Made by a program: the position numbers and the translations under genes. A stretch of 64,000 nt of DNA, taken from contig CAJUGP010000003.1 in NCBI GenBank assembly GCA_910586365.1, positions 1 to 64,000 on the forward strand, in the 5' to 3' direction. Under the pieces are notes generated by a model, which did not search any database, was not told where the DNA came from, and saw nothing but the letters and a program-made list of their open reading frames with translations. Of this stretch, positions 41,106 through 49,199 are shown piece after piece (within the stretch, counting starts at the first letter, position 1; every line of letters begins with the position of its first letter). Source of the stretch: an uncultured Christensenella sp. Its GTDB lineage: Bacteria; Bacillota; Clostridia; Christensenellales; Borkfalkiaceae.

Positions 41106-41517
41106 TGCCGCCGCCTCCGTTGTTGCTGTTGATCTGCACCTTGTTCTCGACGGTAATCGTTTCTGCCCGATTCCCTTGCACGACGGTGCTGTTGCTGATG
41201 TTCTCGGCGTTGCATTCGATATTGACGACTTCGACACATTCGGGCGCGATGCAGAAGGCGCCGTCGCTTTCGTACTCGCCCGCCGCCCAGAGCTTTGCAA
41301 ATTCTTCGAGCGGCATCTTGCTGTAGAGTTCGTCCGTTTGGTGCATCGTTTTCATAACCGCCTCGTCGGCGTCTTTTTCCCAGTCTAACAAGTGCGGCTG
41401 TTTGTGCCCGTCGTAAGCCCAGAAGCCGAAGGTCAGCGTGTGCCCGTCGATAGGAAGCCCTGTGCCTTTGACCTTTGCGCGTTTGATAATCGGATCCTTC
41501 GGGGTTGCGTTATTCAT
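41098..41517 (-). CDS. 139-residue phage protein, unknown
   Basis: Starts MNNATPKDPIIKRAKVKGTG and includes HTLTFGFWAYDGHKQPHLLD. Its end (ISNSTVVQGNRAETITVENK) resembles the NSAVVQGN segment in the CI-like repressor at 50704 (NIQNSAVVQGNTATTLIVRN), an unexpected shared motif. It overlaps both neighbours slightly. Function unknown. Confidence 0.5.
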   Translation of the reverse strand: MNNATPKDPIIKRAKVKGTGLPIDGHTLTFGFWAYDGHKQPHLLDWEKDADEAVMKTMHQTDELYSKMPLEEFAKLWAAGEYESDGAFCIAPECVEVVNIECNAENISNSTVVQGNRAETITVENKVQINSNNGGGGNE

Positions 41518-41974
41518 TGCCGCCTCCTTCCGCGAAGCTGACAATGCCCGCGATGCATTTGTCGCGATCGTTTTCGGCATCTTCCCGATAATTCTCGGGT
41601 GCGTTGCATTCGCGATCGTGAACGCAGATCTTGCAGCAGTCCATTCCGCAATCGTAGAGCTCGGTGGCAAGTCGCTTGACCGCGTCCGAAGCGGGTGCGG
41701 GTTTGGGCTGTTCCGCAGCCGCGTCGAGCTTTAAGGTGTCCGAAAGGCGCTTGATAATAGCGTCGGCTCTGGTGGGCCCGATGTCCGCAACGGAGAGGAG
41801 CGTGTCGCGGAACGCGTTCAGCAGCGCGTTCGGGGCGGCGGCTTTTTGTCCGGCTTGAAAGCCTTTTATGTAAATATTTGAGACGTAAGCGCTCAGTTGC
41901 TCGCGTTCCATGCGTTTGATCGCTTTGTAGGTTTCGCGCTTTAATAAGTTGCTGGTGGGTTGTTGGTTGTTCAT
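41510..41974 (-). CDS. 154-residue phage protein with Cys cluster, unknown
   Basis: The N-terminal part is helical (LLKRETYKAIKRMEREQLSA). The C-terminal part has a cysteine cluster (DCGMDCCKICVHDRECNAPE), maybe metal binding. It overlaps the next gene by 8 bp in the operon. No family recognised. Confidence 0.5.
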   Translation of the reverse strand: MNNQQPTSNLLKRETYKAIKRMEREQLSAYVSNIYIKGFQAGQKAAAPNALLNAFRDTLLSVADIGPTRADAIIKRLSDTLKLDAAAEQPKPAPASDAVKRLATELYDCGMDCCKICVHDRECNAPENYREDAENDRDKCIAGIVSFAEGGGNE

Positions 41975-41984
41975 AGCTTTCTCC

Positions 41985-42278
41985 TTAATTTTTCGATTTT
42001 CTCGCCCAGACGGCGACGTTCTTCCCCGTGCGGGGGCTTTTGCGTTTCCCGATTACTTCGACCGCGCCCGCTTCCTTGAGCTCGGTAAGCCGAGGAGCGA
42101 CGAAGTTGCGGTCAAAGTGCAGGATCTCGCGGCGTTCGATAAGCTCGTACACGATTTCGTCGACGGTCATCTGCCTATTGCCGAGAACGTCGAGTATAAG
42201 CGCGCCGCGCTTGCTGGCTTCCGTCGTGATCGCTTCGTAACTTTCGCGGCGGGTTTCCGTGGTTGTGTTGTTGCTCAT
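41985..42278 (-). CDS. Winged-HTH-like phage protein
   Basis: A 97-residue protein with a winged-helix pattern: ILDVLGNRQMTVDEIVYELI, then FVAPRLTELKEAGAVEVIGK with the wing RKSPRTGKNVAVWA. ATG 42276-42278 follows GGAGGAAAT. Probably DNA-binding, either replication- or transcription-related. Confidence 0.65.
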   Translation of the reverse strand: MSNNTTTETRRESYEAITTEASKRGALILDVLGNRQMTVDEIVYELIERREILHFDRNFVAPRLTELKEAGAVEVIGKRKSPRTGKNVAVWARKSKN

Positions 42279-42294
42279 TTGGATTTCCTCCTTT

Positions 42295-42858
42295 TTAGAT
42301 TTCGGTGTTATTTTGCGGGGCTTCATTTCCCCAGCAGTCCCAGCCTTCCGCTGCCGAACGGGCGAATAGCTCGATCCGCGGCAGATCGCCCATAAGCTCC
42401 ACGATGCGATCGCGAACTTCGTCGGGCTTTTGGCTGTGTTTTTGTAAAGGCGTCATAACAACGCTGTGAACGGATGCGCTGACGCGCTTAGGTTTGCCCT
42501 TGATTGCAAGCAAGCATATTTCCGAATTACTTCTCGTCCAGTTCCCGAGCCCCCAAAAAAGCCCGTTGCCTCGCTTGTTTTGCTTTACCCAGTTGAAGGC
42601 GATCGTTTTATACTTGAAACCCCACGCGGCTATTAAATCGAGAGCTTCTCGCAGCATCGGGAAAGTTGCCCATAAAAACAGCGCACAGTCGTCAGCTGCT
42701 AAGCACCCCCCCCCGTTGCCGATGGGCATATTTTTGAGATCCTCGATCGACATCGTTCCGTAATGTTTGTCGGCGGCGGCACGGGTAGCCTTATTCTGAT
42801 AGCCCCACGGAGGATCGGCGTAGATGATGCTGTATTTTTTTGACGGGAAGGGGATCAT
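42295..42858 (-). CDS. MT-A70 family adenine methyltransferase
   Basis: A 187-residue enzyme: YSIIYADPPWGYQNKATRAA with catalytic DPPW, LFLWATFPMLREALDLIAAW, GFKYKTIAFNWVKQNK, WTRSNSEICLLAIKGKPKRV and HSQKPDEVRDRIVELMGDLP. It N6-methylates adenine in DNA. A G9 tract (42706-42714) codes for an extra Gly-Gly-Gly between the MPIGN and CLAADDCALF blocks and is in frame here. Slippage would shift the frame after residue 50. Confidence 0.9.
   Translation of the reverse strand: MIPFPSKKYSIIYADPPWGYQNKATRAAADKHYGTMSIEDLKNMPIGNGGGCLAADDCALFLWATFPMLREALDLIAAWGFKYKTIAFNWVKQNKRGNGLFWGLGNWTRSNSEICLLAIKGKPKRVSASVHSVVMTPLQKHSQKPDEVRDRIVELMGDLPRIELFARSAAEGWDCWGNEAPQNNTEI
42706..42714 (-). repeat. Poly-G tract (G9) in MT-A70 gene
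   Basis: Nine C in the printed strand (G9 coding), in frame, encoding three glycines at a family-variable loop. It is a candidate contingency tract paired with the G10 tract in the C5 methyltransferase. Confidence 0.85.
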
Positions 42859-43256
42859 TGCGGCGCCGCCTCCTTCGATTGCTTCTCGATGCTGTCAACG
42901 ATGCGGACTATATTCCCCGCCGCCTGTTCGAGTGTCGCGACTTCTTTGCGGCGTTCTGCGAGTTCGCCCTGAATATCGCCTGCATAGAACAGGAGAGCTT
43001 CGCGCACAAGCGGGGCGTCTGCCATAGGGATGAGAACGGCGGACGCGGCGGGTTCCGCAGTTGTTTCTTCGGCTTTTTTCTCGCCGGGCTGTTTTCTTTT
43101 TCGCGGAAGAGTGCGGGGATCGATTCCGCCCTTGACGAGTTCTTCCCTGATTTCTTCCGGGGTGCAGAGGTTCATCTGCGAAAGTATGACGATTTGCTTC
43201 TTTTTGTCGGCGGCTTCTTTGTACATCCGCACGATCTCGTGAGTTTGCATTTCCAT
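42855..43256 (-). CDS. 133-residue helical phage protein, unknown
   Basis: N-terminal MEMQTHEIVRMYKEAADKKK and QIVILSQMNLCTPEEIREEL, a segment like a small HTH for counting or regulating. A basic linker and a C-terminal coiled coil (LAERRKEVATLEQAAGNIVR) follow. It overlaps the MT-A70 gene by 4 bp. A regulatory role is plausible. Confidence 0.5.
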   Translation of the reverse strand: MEMQTHEIVRMYKEAADKKKQIVILSQMNLCTPEEIREELVKGGIDPRTLPRKRKQPGEKKAEETTAEPAASAVLIPMADAPLVREALLFYAGDIQGELAERRKEVATLEQAAGNIVRIVDSIEKQSKEAAPQ

Positions 43257-43277
43257 GTGGTTGATCTCCTTGATTGT

Positions 43278-43490
43278 TTACTTACTTGCTATTTGATCCT
43301 TGAATTTGTGCCCTTCTTGGTTGCCGCAATTCGGGCACTTGCCTGTTGTAATGAGCGGCGCCCACTCATGACCGCATTTTCCGCAAATCATAGGGCGGCA
43401 AGCGACTTGATCTTCTCGAATAAGCCCCAGCTCAACACACGACATTCGACCGAATCGACCGTTGCGCCTTCTCTGATTAAATCGTGCCAT
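43278..43490 (-). CDS. Small zinc-ribbon protein
   Basis: A 70-residue protein with CGKCGHEWAPLITTGKCPNC, a two-knuckle zinc ribbon. It overlaps the RecU-like gene by 14 bp. Function unknown. Confidence 0.6.
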   Translation of the reverse strand: MARFNQRRRNGRFGRMSCVELGLIREDQVACRPMICGKCGHEWAPLITTGKCPNCGNQEGHKFKDQIASK

Positions 43491-44043
43491 TATTGCCTCC
43501 TTTGTTTATTTCGTTGACGTCGAGAATCCCGTGCAGGATCTTCACGACGCCGGACGCGGAGGGGATCCTATACTCGGCAATGTCGGGCTCTTTTACATAT
43601 TGCCGACCGTAGACGGCTTTCATGTTCTCCCAGACGTTCCACGGCACCCTGTAGAAGCGGTCGACGCCGAAGCAAAGCAGGACGAAGCAGAGAGCACCGA
43701 GTTTTTCGTGTCCGCGCAGGTCGTCCATTTGCTCATCGGTCAGGCGATTCCGCGTGAAGCGGTCGGTGTCGGTTTGCTTCGCCTCGAAGCGTACCGATCG
43801 CCCGCCGTGCATCGTTCCGCAAAAATCAACCTGCGCCTTCTTGGTGTAGCAAGCAAGGAACTGACCGTTCTTGTTCGGCTTATGTAGCGGCTTCATCGGC
43901 TCGGGCGTTTTATCGGCTTTCAGAAGCCCGCGGGCTTCGTGCCACGCAAGCGAAGCGCTGATCGTATCTTCAAAAAACGCACCAGCTTCGCGGGATCGCG
44001 TTCCTGCCGTCATTCGGCGGTATTCTTCGAGCGTCATATTCAC
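43477..44043 (-). CDS. RecU-like Holliday junction resolvase
   Basis: A 188-residue protein with the PD-(D/E)xK-type core of RecU: QVDFCGTMHGGRSVRFEAKQ (acidic and Lys residues), then HEKLGALCFVLLCFGVDRFY and RVPWNVWENM. RecU-type enzymes cut four-way junctions formed in replication and recombination. It is next to the DnaC-like loader in the replication region. Confidence 0.75.
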   Translation of the reverse strand: MNMTLEEYRRMTAGTRSREAGAFFEDTISASLAWHEARGLLKADKTPEPMKPLHKPNKNGQFLACYTKKAQVDFCGTMHGGRSVRFEAKQTDTDRFTRNRLTDEQMDDLRGHEKLGALCFVLLCFGVDRFYRVPWNVWENMKAVYGRQYVKEPDIAEYRIPSASGVVKILHGILDVNEINKGGNNGTI

Positions 44044-44516
44044 GGCTTGCCTCCTTGACCGCCGCCCGCCGCCTTGATTGCGTTCACGATCGGCGTGAGC
44101 GAGTTAGCCAGCAGGTCGATCGCGGGGTTGAGCATCGAAACGAGCATATCGTGATAGACTGCCCGCGCCGCTTCGGTCATCTCGGGGTGGCGGTTCGTTC
44201 TGATCTCGCCGTCGTAGATGCGGATGCCGTTCCTGACCGCGAGCGCGATTTCTTCCTGCATACCCTTGCTGGGTTTATCGAGCCCGAACACCCAGATCTC
44301 CGAGCAGAGAAGCAAAAGCTGTTTGCCCGCCGCCATACCTTCGGCGCGTTCCTTTTTGTTGCTGTCGTCCGACCAGCGCGTGAAGTAGACGTGCGGGGCG
44401 ATCGGTATGTAGCCCGCGGCGAACGCGGCGGCGCAGTAAGTGAGCGCGTTTTTCGTGTTCGTCTCGGTATCTCCCTTGTAGGGGGAGCAGATATAAACGA
44501 GTTTTTTCTTTTTCAC
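44040..44516 (-). CDS. DUF4406/deoxyribosyltransferase-like protein
   Basis: A 158-residue protein with MKKKKLVYICSPYKGDTETN, TYCAAAFAAGYIPIAPHVYF, then SEIWVFGLDKPSKGMQEEIA. This is the Rossmann-like nucleoside 2-deoxyribosyltransferase-related family common in phages. The C-terminal 50 residues are unlike the family. Possibly acts in nucleotide metabolism or sensing. Confidence 0.8.
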   Translation of the reverse strand: MKKKKLVYICSPYKGDTETNTKNALTYCAAAFAAGYIPIAPHVYFTRWSDDSNKKERAEGMAAGKQLLLLCSEIWVFGLDKPSKGMQEEIALAVRNGIRIYDGEIRTNRHPEMTEAARAVYHDMLVSMLNPAIDLLANSLTPIVNAIKAAGGGQGGKP

Positions 44517-44527
44517 GGTTTACCTCC

Positions 44528-45484
44528 TTATTTCGTGCGCCAGCTCTCGCCTGTCGTAACGATTACGCCGCACATTTCGCGGAGACGGTCAATGGTCGCG
44601 TCCGCAGTTGTGGGATCGCCTGTTTCCTTTGGCGTCAGGCGTTTGATTAGATCCGCCTCTGAGTAGTTGGTTGTGATAATCGTCGGCATCAGGGCTTCGT
44701 ATCGGGCGTTGATAATCGCGTATATTTTGGCGATCGCCCATTCGGTAGCCTGTTCTTTGCCGAGATCGTCGATTATGAGCAACGAGGCGGCGGTGTAGGC
44801 GTCGAGCACGTCGGATGCGTCGTAATAGCTTCCGAATCGCTGGCGCGCGTCCGTATAGGTGGACTTGATCCTTTCCAGCAGGTCGATCATCGTCATGCAG
44901 ATGACGGGGACGCATTTATTCATGAGCTTGTTCGCAATCGCGGCGACGAGGTGCGTCTTGCCCGTTCCTTTCGGGCCCGTAATGAATAGCCCGTTCCTGC
45001 CGGGGTTCTTTCCGTCCGTTGGGAGCTTCTCCTTGAAGGTGTCGGCGTACTTTTGGCAGATAAACGCCGCTTTTTTGTTTTCTTCGGTAAGCTCGAAGGT
45101 CTCGAAGGTTCTGAGACGGAAGCGGGCGCCGATCCCGCTCGCGCCGACGATGCGGTTCACACGTTCTCGGATCTGACGGTTGCGTTCTTCTTCCTGCTTG
45201 CGACGTTCTTCGGCTTGCCGCTCTTCTTCTTCGCGTTTCGCCTTCTCGATCGCTTTCGCGCAGCCGCAGGGTTCGGGCGATTTCATCCAGTGAATCGTCG
45301 CGCCGAGCGTGAAGCCGTAAGCGTAGAGCGTCTTGCCGCAAAATTCGCATTTTACAGGCGGAGGCGGCGGATCTGCTTTCGGGAACTGTTTCAGGCGGTC
45401 GGTTTGGTCGCCGTAAACGGTGTAGTCGTTAATCTGCCTCATGGAAGCCTGTTGTTGCGGGTTGGTCTTGGCTTGTTCTTCCAT
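44528..45484 (-). CDS. DnaC-like helicase loader (AAA+ ATPase)
   Basis: A 318-residue protein. A zinc knuckle (CEFCGKTLYAYG) is near residue 45, a charged coiled coil follows, then an AAA+ domain: Walker A GPKGTGKTHLVAAIANKL near residue 170, Walker B SLLIIDDLGKEQATEW, sensor PTIITTNYSEADL. It loads the replicative helicase. It overlaps the upstream replisome organiser by 56 bp. Confidence 0.9.
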   Translation of the reverse strand: MEEQAKTNPQQQASMRQINDYTVYGDQTDRLKQFPKADPPPPPVKCEFCGKTLYAYGFTLGATIHWMKSPEPCGCAKAIEKAKREEEERQAEERRKQEEERNRQIRERVNRIVGASGIGARFRLRTFETFELTEENKKAAFICQKYADTFKEKLPTDGKNPGRNGLFITGPKGTGKTHLVAAIANKLMNKCVPVICMTMIDLLERIKSTYTDARQRFGSYYDASDVLDAYTAASLLIIDDLGKEQATEWAIAKIYAIINARYEALMPTIITTNYSEADLIKRLTPKETGDPTTADATIDRLREMCGVIVTTGESWRTK

Positions 45485-46280
45485 TTTGCCCTCCTTCTTG
45501 ATGCCTTACCTCGGGAACCTCGTCATCCCAGCGTCCTTGATTGAGCCACGTCGTCGGATGGGGTATGTAAGCGCCGCCGTCTTTTTGCCATTGCGCGGTT
45601 TGCTTCTGAGCCATGACCGCCGCCATGATCTTCTCGACGAGCTCTGCCGACGGCTTGAGCTTTTTCCAGACGTCGAAGCATTTCGTTTTTCCGACCTTCC
45701 GCGGATATTCGTTCCAAAACGCCGCAAAGGTTTGTTCGAGTGATTCAGCTGGTGCGGCGGACGGTTTGGTTTGGTTAGGTAAGGTAGGGTTATGTTGGTT
45801 AGGTTTTGTTTGGTTATGTTGGTTAGGTTGGGTTAGGTTAGGTAACGACGGAGTCCGTCCGCGTTCCGTTGGCTTTCCGTCGGAATTGTTCGGAGTTCCA
45901 CGCTCGCGCTTCGCTTCTTCGGCGGCGGTGCGCTTTCGCTCGCGGTCTTTGGCGCGCCGTTCGAGCAGTTTGCCCGCGTATTCGTCCCAGTCGTGAAGAG
46001 TGAGATCGTCGCCCTTCCTGTCGATAAAGCCCGCCTCGATTAAAGCGTCGAGAAACGCCTGCGCGTCGCCGTTCCATTGAGCCGCCTCCGCGATTTCGTA
46101 AGCGTCATACCGTGCGAGACTGCCGTCCTGCGCGAAGTCCATCGCCCACCACCAGAGAAAGTGCAAATACCCGACGACCGCGGGGAGCGCCGTCCCCGGT
46201 TGTTCGGCTTTCAGGAGCCGCGTCAGTTTGAGCGCTTTCGGATGCCTTCCGAGCTCTTGGTGGCTTTCGATCCATGCCAT
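45429..46280 (-). CDS. Phage replisome organiser / DnaD-like protein with NQTKP repeat linker
   Basis: A 283-residue protein. The N-terminal winged-helix domain (MAWIESHQELGRHPKALKLT, AAQWNGDAQAFLDALIEAGF) is followed by a low-complexity linker of PNQ-T-KPNQHN units at about residues 145-180. The C-terminal domain (TFAAFWNEYPRKVGKTKCFD, AYIPHPTTWLNQGRWDDE) is typical of phage replication proteins of Bacillota. It probably melts the origin and recruits the DnaC-like loader. The linker is encoded by GGTTAG/GGTTTG-like repeats at 45770-45845. Confidence 0.85.
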   Translation of the reverse strand: MAWIESHQELGRHPKALKLTRLLKAEQPGTALPAVVGYLHFLWWWAMDFAQDGSLARYDAYEIAEAAQWNGDAQAFLDALIEAGFIDRKGDDLTLHDWDEYAGKLLERRAKDRERKRTAAEEAKRERGTPNNSDGKPTERGRTPSLPNLTQPNQHNQTKPNQHNPTLPNQTKPSAAPAESLEQTFAAFWNEYPRKVGKTKCFDVWKKLKPSAELVEKIMAAVMAQKQTAQWQKDGGAYIPHPTTWLNQGRWDDEVPEVRHQEGGQNGRTSQDQPATTGFHEAD

Positions 46281-46409
46281 GTTGTTTCCTCCTTCCCCGC
46301 GTCAGCGCGGGAGACTGATGTCGATATACGGCGCGATGCCGTTCGACCGTTTGCCGTTCTTTTCGCCGCCCGCGGTGGGCGGTCTCTTGTTTTTATCGGG
46401 TGCATCGTT

Positions 46410-47324
46410 TTATCTCCCGATCGGTTGCTTGAGCGAGTCGTAATAGCCGCAGATTTCGTCGTATTCCTGCCGCGTCATAAGCGCGGGATTCGTTTTGTCG
46501 TACTTCTCGAGAATACGCGCAACGGCGTCTTGTTCCGTGTAACCCGCCGCCTCGGCTTTCCTGTAAAGTCGCTTCATTTGCGCGTCGGAAAGCGGGCGCG
46601 GCTCTTCCTTGCCGCCCTGACCGCCTGTTTGCGGGCTGTTTGCCGCGTTTTGGGCGTCGGCGGGTATTTCCCCGATTCCGTCGGTTGAAGCCGTGTGCGC
46701 GATTTTAGGGGCGTCAAAACGGCTGGCGAAGAAGCTAAGCAAACAGCTCCGCCACGCGGCGGCTCTGGCTTCGTTTGCGGTGCTTTTGCTGGTGCCGATT
46801 GCGTGGATCTCCGTGTGCTCGGTTTCGGCGGCGTTGTCCGCGTTGATAAGCAGGAGCTCGAGCGTCGATTCATACACCCAGAGCGCGACGTTCGATTGCG
46901 TGAGCTTGTGCACCCTGCAGAACTCGTCGGATCCGTTCGCGTCTTTCCGTGTCGCCTTTTCCGAAACGATCCGCCAGTCAATGCCGACGTCGGTCAGGAG
47001 CGCGAGAAGCGCATCGGAAGGGGTTACGGTCAGTTCCGCCGCCTCCGCCCTGATTTCGGAGAGAGGGGCGATTGCCAGCAGCTCGTTAAGTTCCGCTTCC
47101 GTGAGCTCTTTGGCAGCTATGCGAATCATCGGAACGCCCGCCACCTGTTTCTTGATTTCGAGGATCTTCTGCGTGAGGTTCAGCTTCTTTGTGGCGGGAC
47201 GCGCTTTTGAGCCCGTGTTTTGCGCTCTGTGCGGTTTTTCCGCCGCCGCGTTCGTTTCCCTGACCGCAGGCGGTGTGAGCGATTGTACCGCGTCCGGCGC
47301 GGTATTTTCGGCGATATTGTTCAT
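46410..47324 (-). CDS. ERF-like single-strand annealing recombinase (tentative)
   Basis: A 304-residue protein. The core NLTQKILEIKKQVAGVPMIR, VGIDWRIVSEKATRKDANGS and EIHAIGTSKSTANEARAAAW (then RSCLLSFFASRF) fits the ERF-type annealing proteins by pattern. The C-terminal part contains a small UBA-like helical domain (QMKRLYRKAEAAGYTEQDAV). It lies upstream of the replication genes, the usual place. It overlaps the next upstream gene by 4 bp. Confidence 0.6.
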   Translation of the reverse strand: MNNIAENTAPDAVQSLTPPAVRETNAAAEKPHRAQNTGSKARPATKKLNLTQKILEIKKQVAGVPMIRIAAKELTEAELNELLAIAPLSEIRAEAAELTVTPSDALLALLTDVGIDWRIVSEKATRKDANGSDEFCRVHKLTQSNVALWVYESTLELLLINADNAAETEHTEIHAIGTSKSTANEARAAAWRSCLLSFFASRFDAPKIAHTASTDGIGEIPADAQNAANSPQTGGQGGKEEPRPLSDAQMKRLYRKAEAAGYTEQDAVARILEKYDKTNPALMTRQEYDEICGYYDSLKQPIGR

Positions 47325-47770
47325 TGGTTCGTTCTCCCCGTGTAGATTTCGACGACTTCCGTGCTCGGAAGCGTGATTTTGATCGTTTCGCCCACCGTTT
47401 CAAAGGTGGCGTCGCCCGCGCCGAATACGACGCGCCCGCAGTTGATTTTGTCGCCCGTTGCTGTTACAAGTTCGAGCGGAACGAGTGAGAAGGTATTGCT
47501 GAACACGTCGAATCTGTCGCCGTTCTTTGCGTAGTACGATCCGCGCAGGTATGAAGAGTCGACGTGAACGCCGACAATTTCGGCGCCGCGCTCGGGGTCT
47601 TTCCATTTCCCGCCGCCCGCGCAATGAATGCGAGCATCGTGCTTCAGTCTTTTCGGGATGATTTTCTGCGCGTCGCCGATATAGAAGCCGAGACGGCTCT
47701 GTATGGTTTCCTTGATAGATTTCACTTTTTTGTTGCCTCCTTTTTGGCTTGATTTCTTCGGCTTTGCCAT
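47321..47770 (-). CDS. 149-residue phage protein, unknown
   Basis: Basic N-terminus (MAKPKKSSQKGGNKKVKSIK), then a beta-rich domain. It lies directly before the annealing protein with a 4-bp overlap, so it could be a recombination partner, but nuclease motifs are absent. Unknown. Confidence 0.5.
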   Translation of the reverse strand: MAKPKKSSQKGGNKKVKSIKETIQSRLGFYIGDAQKIIPKRLKHDARIHCAGGGKWKDPERGAEIVGVHVDSSYLRGSYYAKNGDRFDVFSNTFSLVPLELVTATGDKINCGRVVFGAGDATFETVGETIKITLPSTEVVEIYTGRTNQ

Positions 47771-47898
47771 TCCGCGAACTCTTGCTGGATCTTCGGATCC
47801 TCGAAAGCGTTCCGGACGCTGGCTATGAGCACCGTCGCCAGCCGTTCGCGCTGGTGCTTCGGTATTTTGTCTGCGATTACGGTCGGCGCGTCGTTCAT
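47722..47898 (-). CDS. 58-residue helical protein, unknown
   Basis: ATG 47896-47898 follows GGAGGTGC (MNDAPTVIADKIPKHQRERL). Ends in a Lys-rich tail (NQAKKEATKK). It overlaps both neighbours. Function unknown. Confidence 0.5.
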   Translation of the reverse strand: MNDAPTVIADKIPKHQRERLATVLIASVRNAFEDPKIQQEFAEWQSRRNQAKKEATKK

Positions 47899-48227
47899 GT
47901 GCACCTCCCGCCGAGCAACGTCTGCATCCTTCGGTTGAGACGGTTCTCGTACTTTTGGCGGGTGCGCCTTCGCTGTGCGTGGTGCATCAGGTGCCACTCT
48001 TTTGGTGTTGCGATTTCGCGAAGCGTCGCCGTGTAGTGGTATCTGATAGATCCGCAGGCTTCGCGCACCAGATCGGCAACATACGCGATCGCCCGCGCCG
48101 CCGATTCGATTGCCGACTTAAGCGTTTCGAGATCGATGCCGTTCGCGTTCGCAACGTCTGCCAGCCGCGCGGCGTCCGCCTGTTTGATGATGGGAAAGGC
48201 TTCCCTGATTTCCTGCTCTGTGATCAT
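47895..48227 (-). CDS. 110-residue helical phage protein, unknown
   Basis: Starts MITEQEIREAFPIIKQADAA, with a C-terminal basic region (HHAQRRRTRQKYENRLNRRM) suggesting nucleic-acid binding. ATGA overlap with the downstream gene. Unknown role in the early operon. Confidence 0.5.
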   Translation of the reverse strand: MITEQEIREAFPIIKQADAARLADVANANGIDLETLKSAIESAARAIAYVADLVREACGSIRYHYTATLREIATPKEWHLMHHAQRRRTRQKYENRLNRRMQTLLGGRCT

Positions 48228-48249
48228 TTCGTTTGCTTCCCGTTATAAT

Positions 48250-48486
48250 TTACGCAACACCGTTCCCAAAAAAAAGAGACGGATCCAAATGGAAAGTTTC
48301 GCAGAGCTTGACCTGTTCGGTTATGTAAAAATCGCTCCCACCGTTGAGCTTCTGCTGTACCGTTGCTTCGGTCACACCTAATACGTTAGCAACATCTTTA
48401 TACGTCAGCCCTTTACCCGCAAGGGCATTCTTAACTGCCGTGTAAGGGGGATGTTGCTGTTTTGTGGTCTTGGTTCCTGTTTTCAT
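48250..48486 (-). CDS. Small Cro/DUF739-like HTH protein
   Basis: A 78-residue protein: YTAVKNALAGKGLTYKDVAN, then VLGVTEATVQQKLNGGSDFY and LCETFHLDPSLFF, a complete Cro/CI helix-turn-helix. AAAGGAGAACAACC precedes the ATG. Probably an early regulator, though not located directly at the repressor promoter. Confidence 0.8.
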   Translation of the reverse strand: MKTGTKTTKQQHPPYTAVKNALAGKGLTYKDVANVLGVTEATVQQKLNGGSDFYITEQVKLCETFHLDPSLFFGNGVA

Positions 48487-48550
48487 GGTTGTTCTCCTTT
48501 AATTTTTATTCGCTGATCGCCTTTTGGCGGATCCGCGTCGTTTCTGAATT

Positions 48551-49003
48551 TTAGCCGTACACGATCTCGTCAAAGAGCGCAAATTGCAAAGCTGCGTCCG
48601 CATCTTCCTCAATTTCGTCGAGCGTCATGCCGTTCTCTGATATATCGCGGGCAATTCCTTTGATGAGCTTCTCGAGCGTGAGATCCCACGTTTCGCCGTC
48701 ATCCTCTATATCGTAGAGCTTCACGGTATTGCCTGCCAGAAGGAGCGCCACGCAGTATTGCGAAGCGGGGAGATCCTTCGGCGCATCAGCCCATTCAGGC
48801 GTCGTATTGTCTAATCCCACCCAATATGTACTGCAACATTCGAGTGCGGAAACGACCACATTCTCAATGTTCTCAGCCGTAATTTTCACGATTACCTGCG
48901 CTTCGTAGGTTAGCTTTGCCACATCGGGTTTAAGTTTATGTGTGCACCCGTCCGGTATAAAAATATCGCAGGGGGATGTTTCTCTGAATTTTGTGCCGTC
49001 CAT
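48551..49003 (-). CDS. 150-residue phage protein, unknown
   Basis: A mixed alpha/beta protein (YEAQVIVKITAENIENVVVS, then CSTYWVGLDNTT), very acidic in the C-terminal half (LDEIEEDADAALQFALFDEI). Proteins of this kind occur in early operons of gut phages. Strong acidity could mean DNA mimicry, which is speculation. Confidence 0.5.
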   Translation of the reverse strand: MDGTKFRETSPCDIFIPDGCTHKLKPDVAKLTYEAQVIVKITAENIENVVVSALECCSTYWVGLDNTTPEWADAPKDLPASQYCVALLLAGNTVKLYDIEDDGETWDLTLEKLIKGIARDISENGMTLDEIEEDADAALQFALFDEIVYG

Positions 49004-49006
49004 GAT

Positions 49007-49189
49007 TTATCTCCTTAACCAGTCGCGAATATATTCGATATTGCCTGCAGTTTCCTCGAGATCGTTGGGAGATTCAGGCTCATAGCCTATACACGCACCA
49101 TAGCACGGGTAGCAATAGCCGTATGTTCTGCATTCTTCGAGTGTGAGCTCGTAGATGGGTGTTCCGTTTTCGTATTCGATAACTCTCAT
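49007..49189 (-). CDS. 60-residue Cys/Tyr-rich protein, unknown
   Basis: MRVIEYENGTPIYELTLEEC, then RTYGYCYPCYGACIGYE with four cysteines. Possibly a metal-binding mini-protein. It is preceded by AGGAGAAAAAC. Function unknown. Confidence 0.5.
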   Translation of the reverse strand: MRVIEYENGTPIYELTLEECRTYGYCYPCYGACIGYEPESPNDLEETAGNIEYIRDWLRR

Positions 49190-49199
49190 TGTTTTTCTC

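Noticed and set aside
45770..45845. CRISPR array or telomere-like repeat
   Set aside because: Units are too short and lie in frame within a replication protein linker; no spacers.
46223..46405. Small 60-codon gene between replication organiser and annealing protein
   Set aside because: Composition is arbitrary and basic, it overlaps the organiser gene by 58 bp, and the alternative frame (ending PYIDISLPR) lacks a start codon, so neither is supported.
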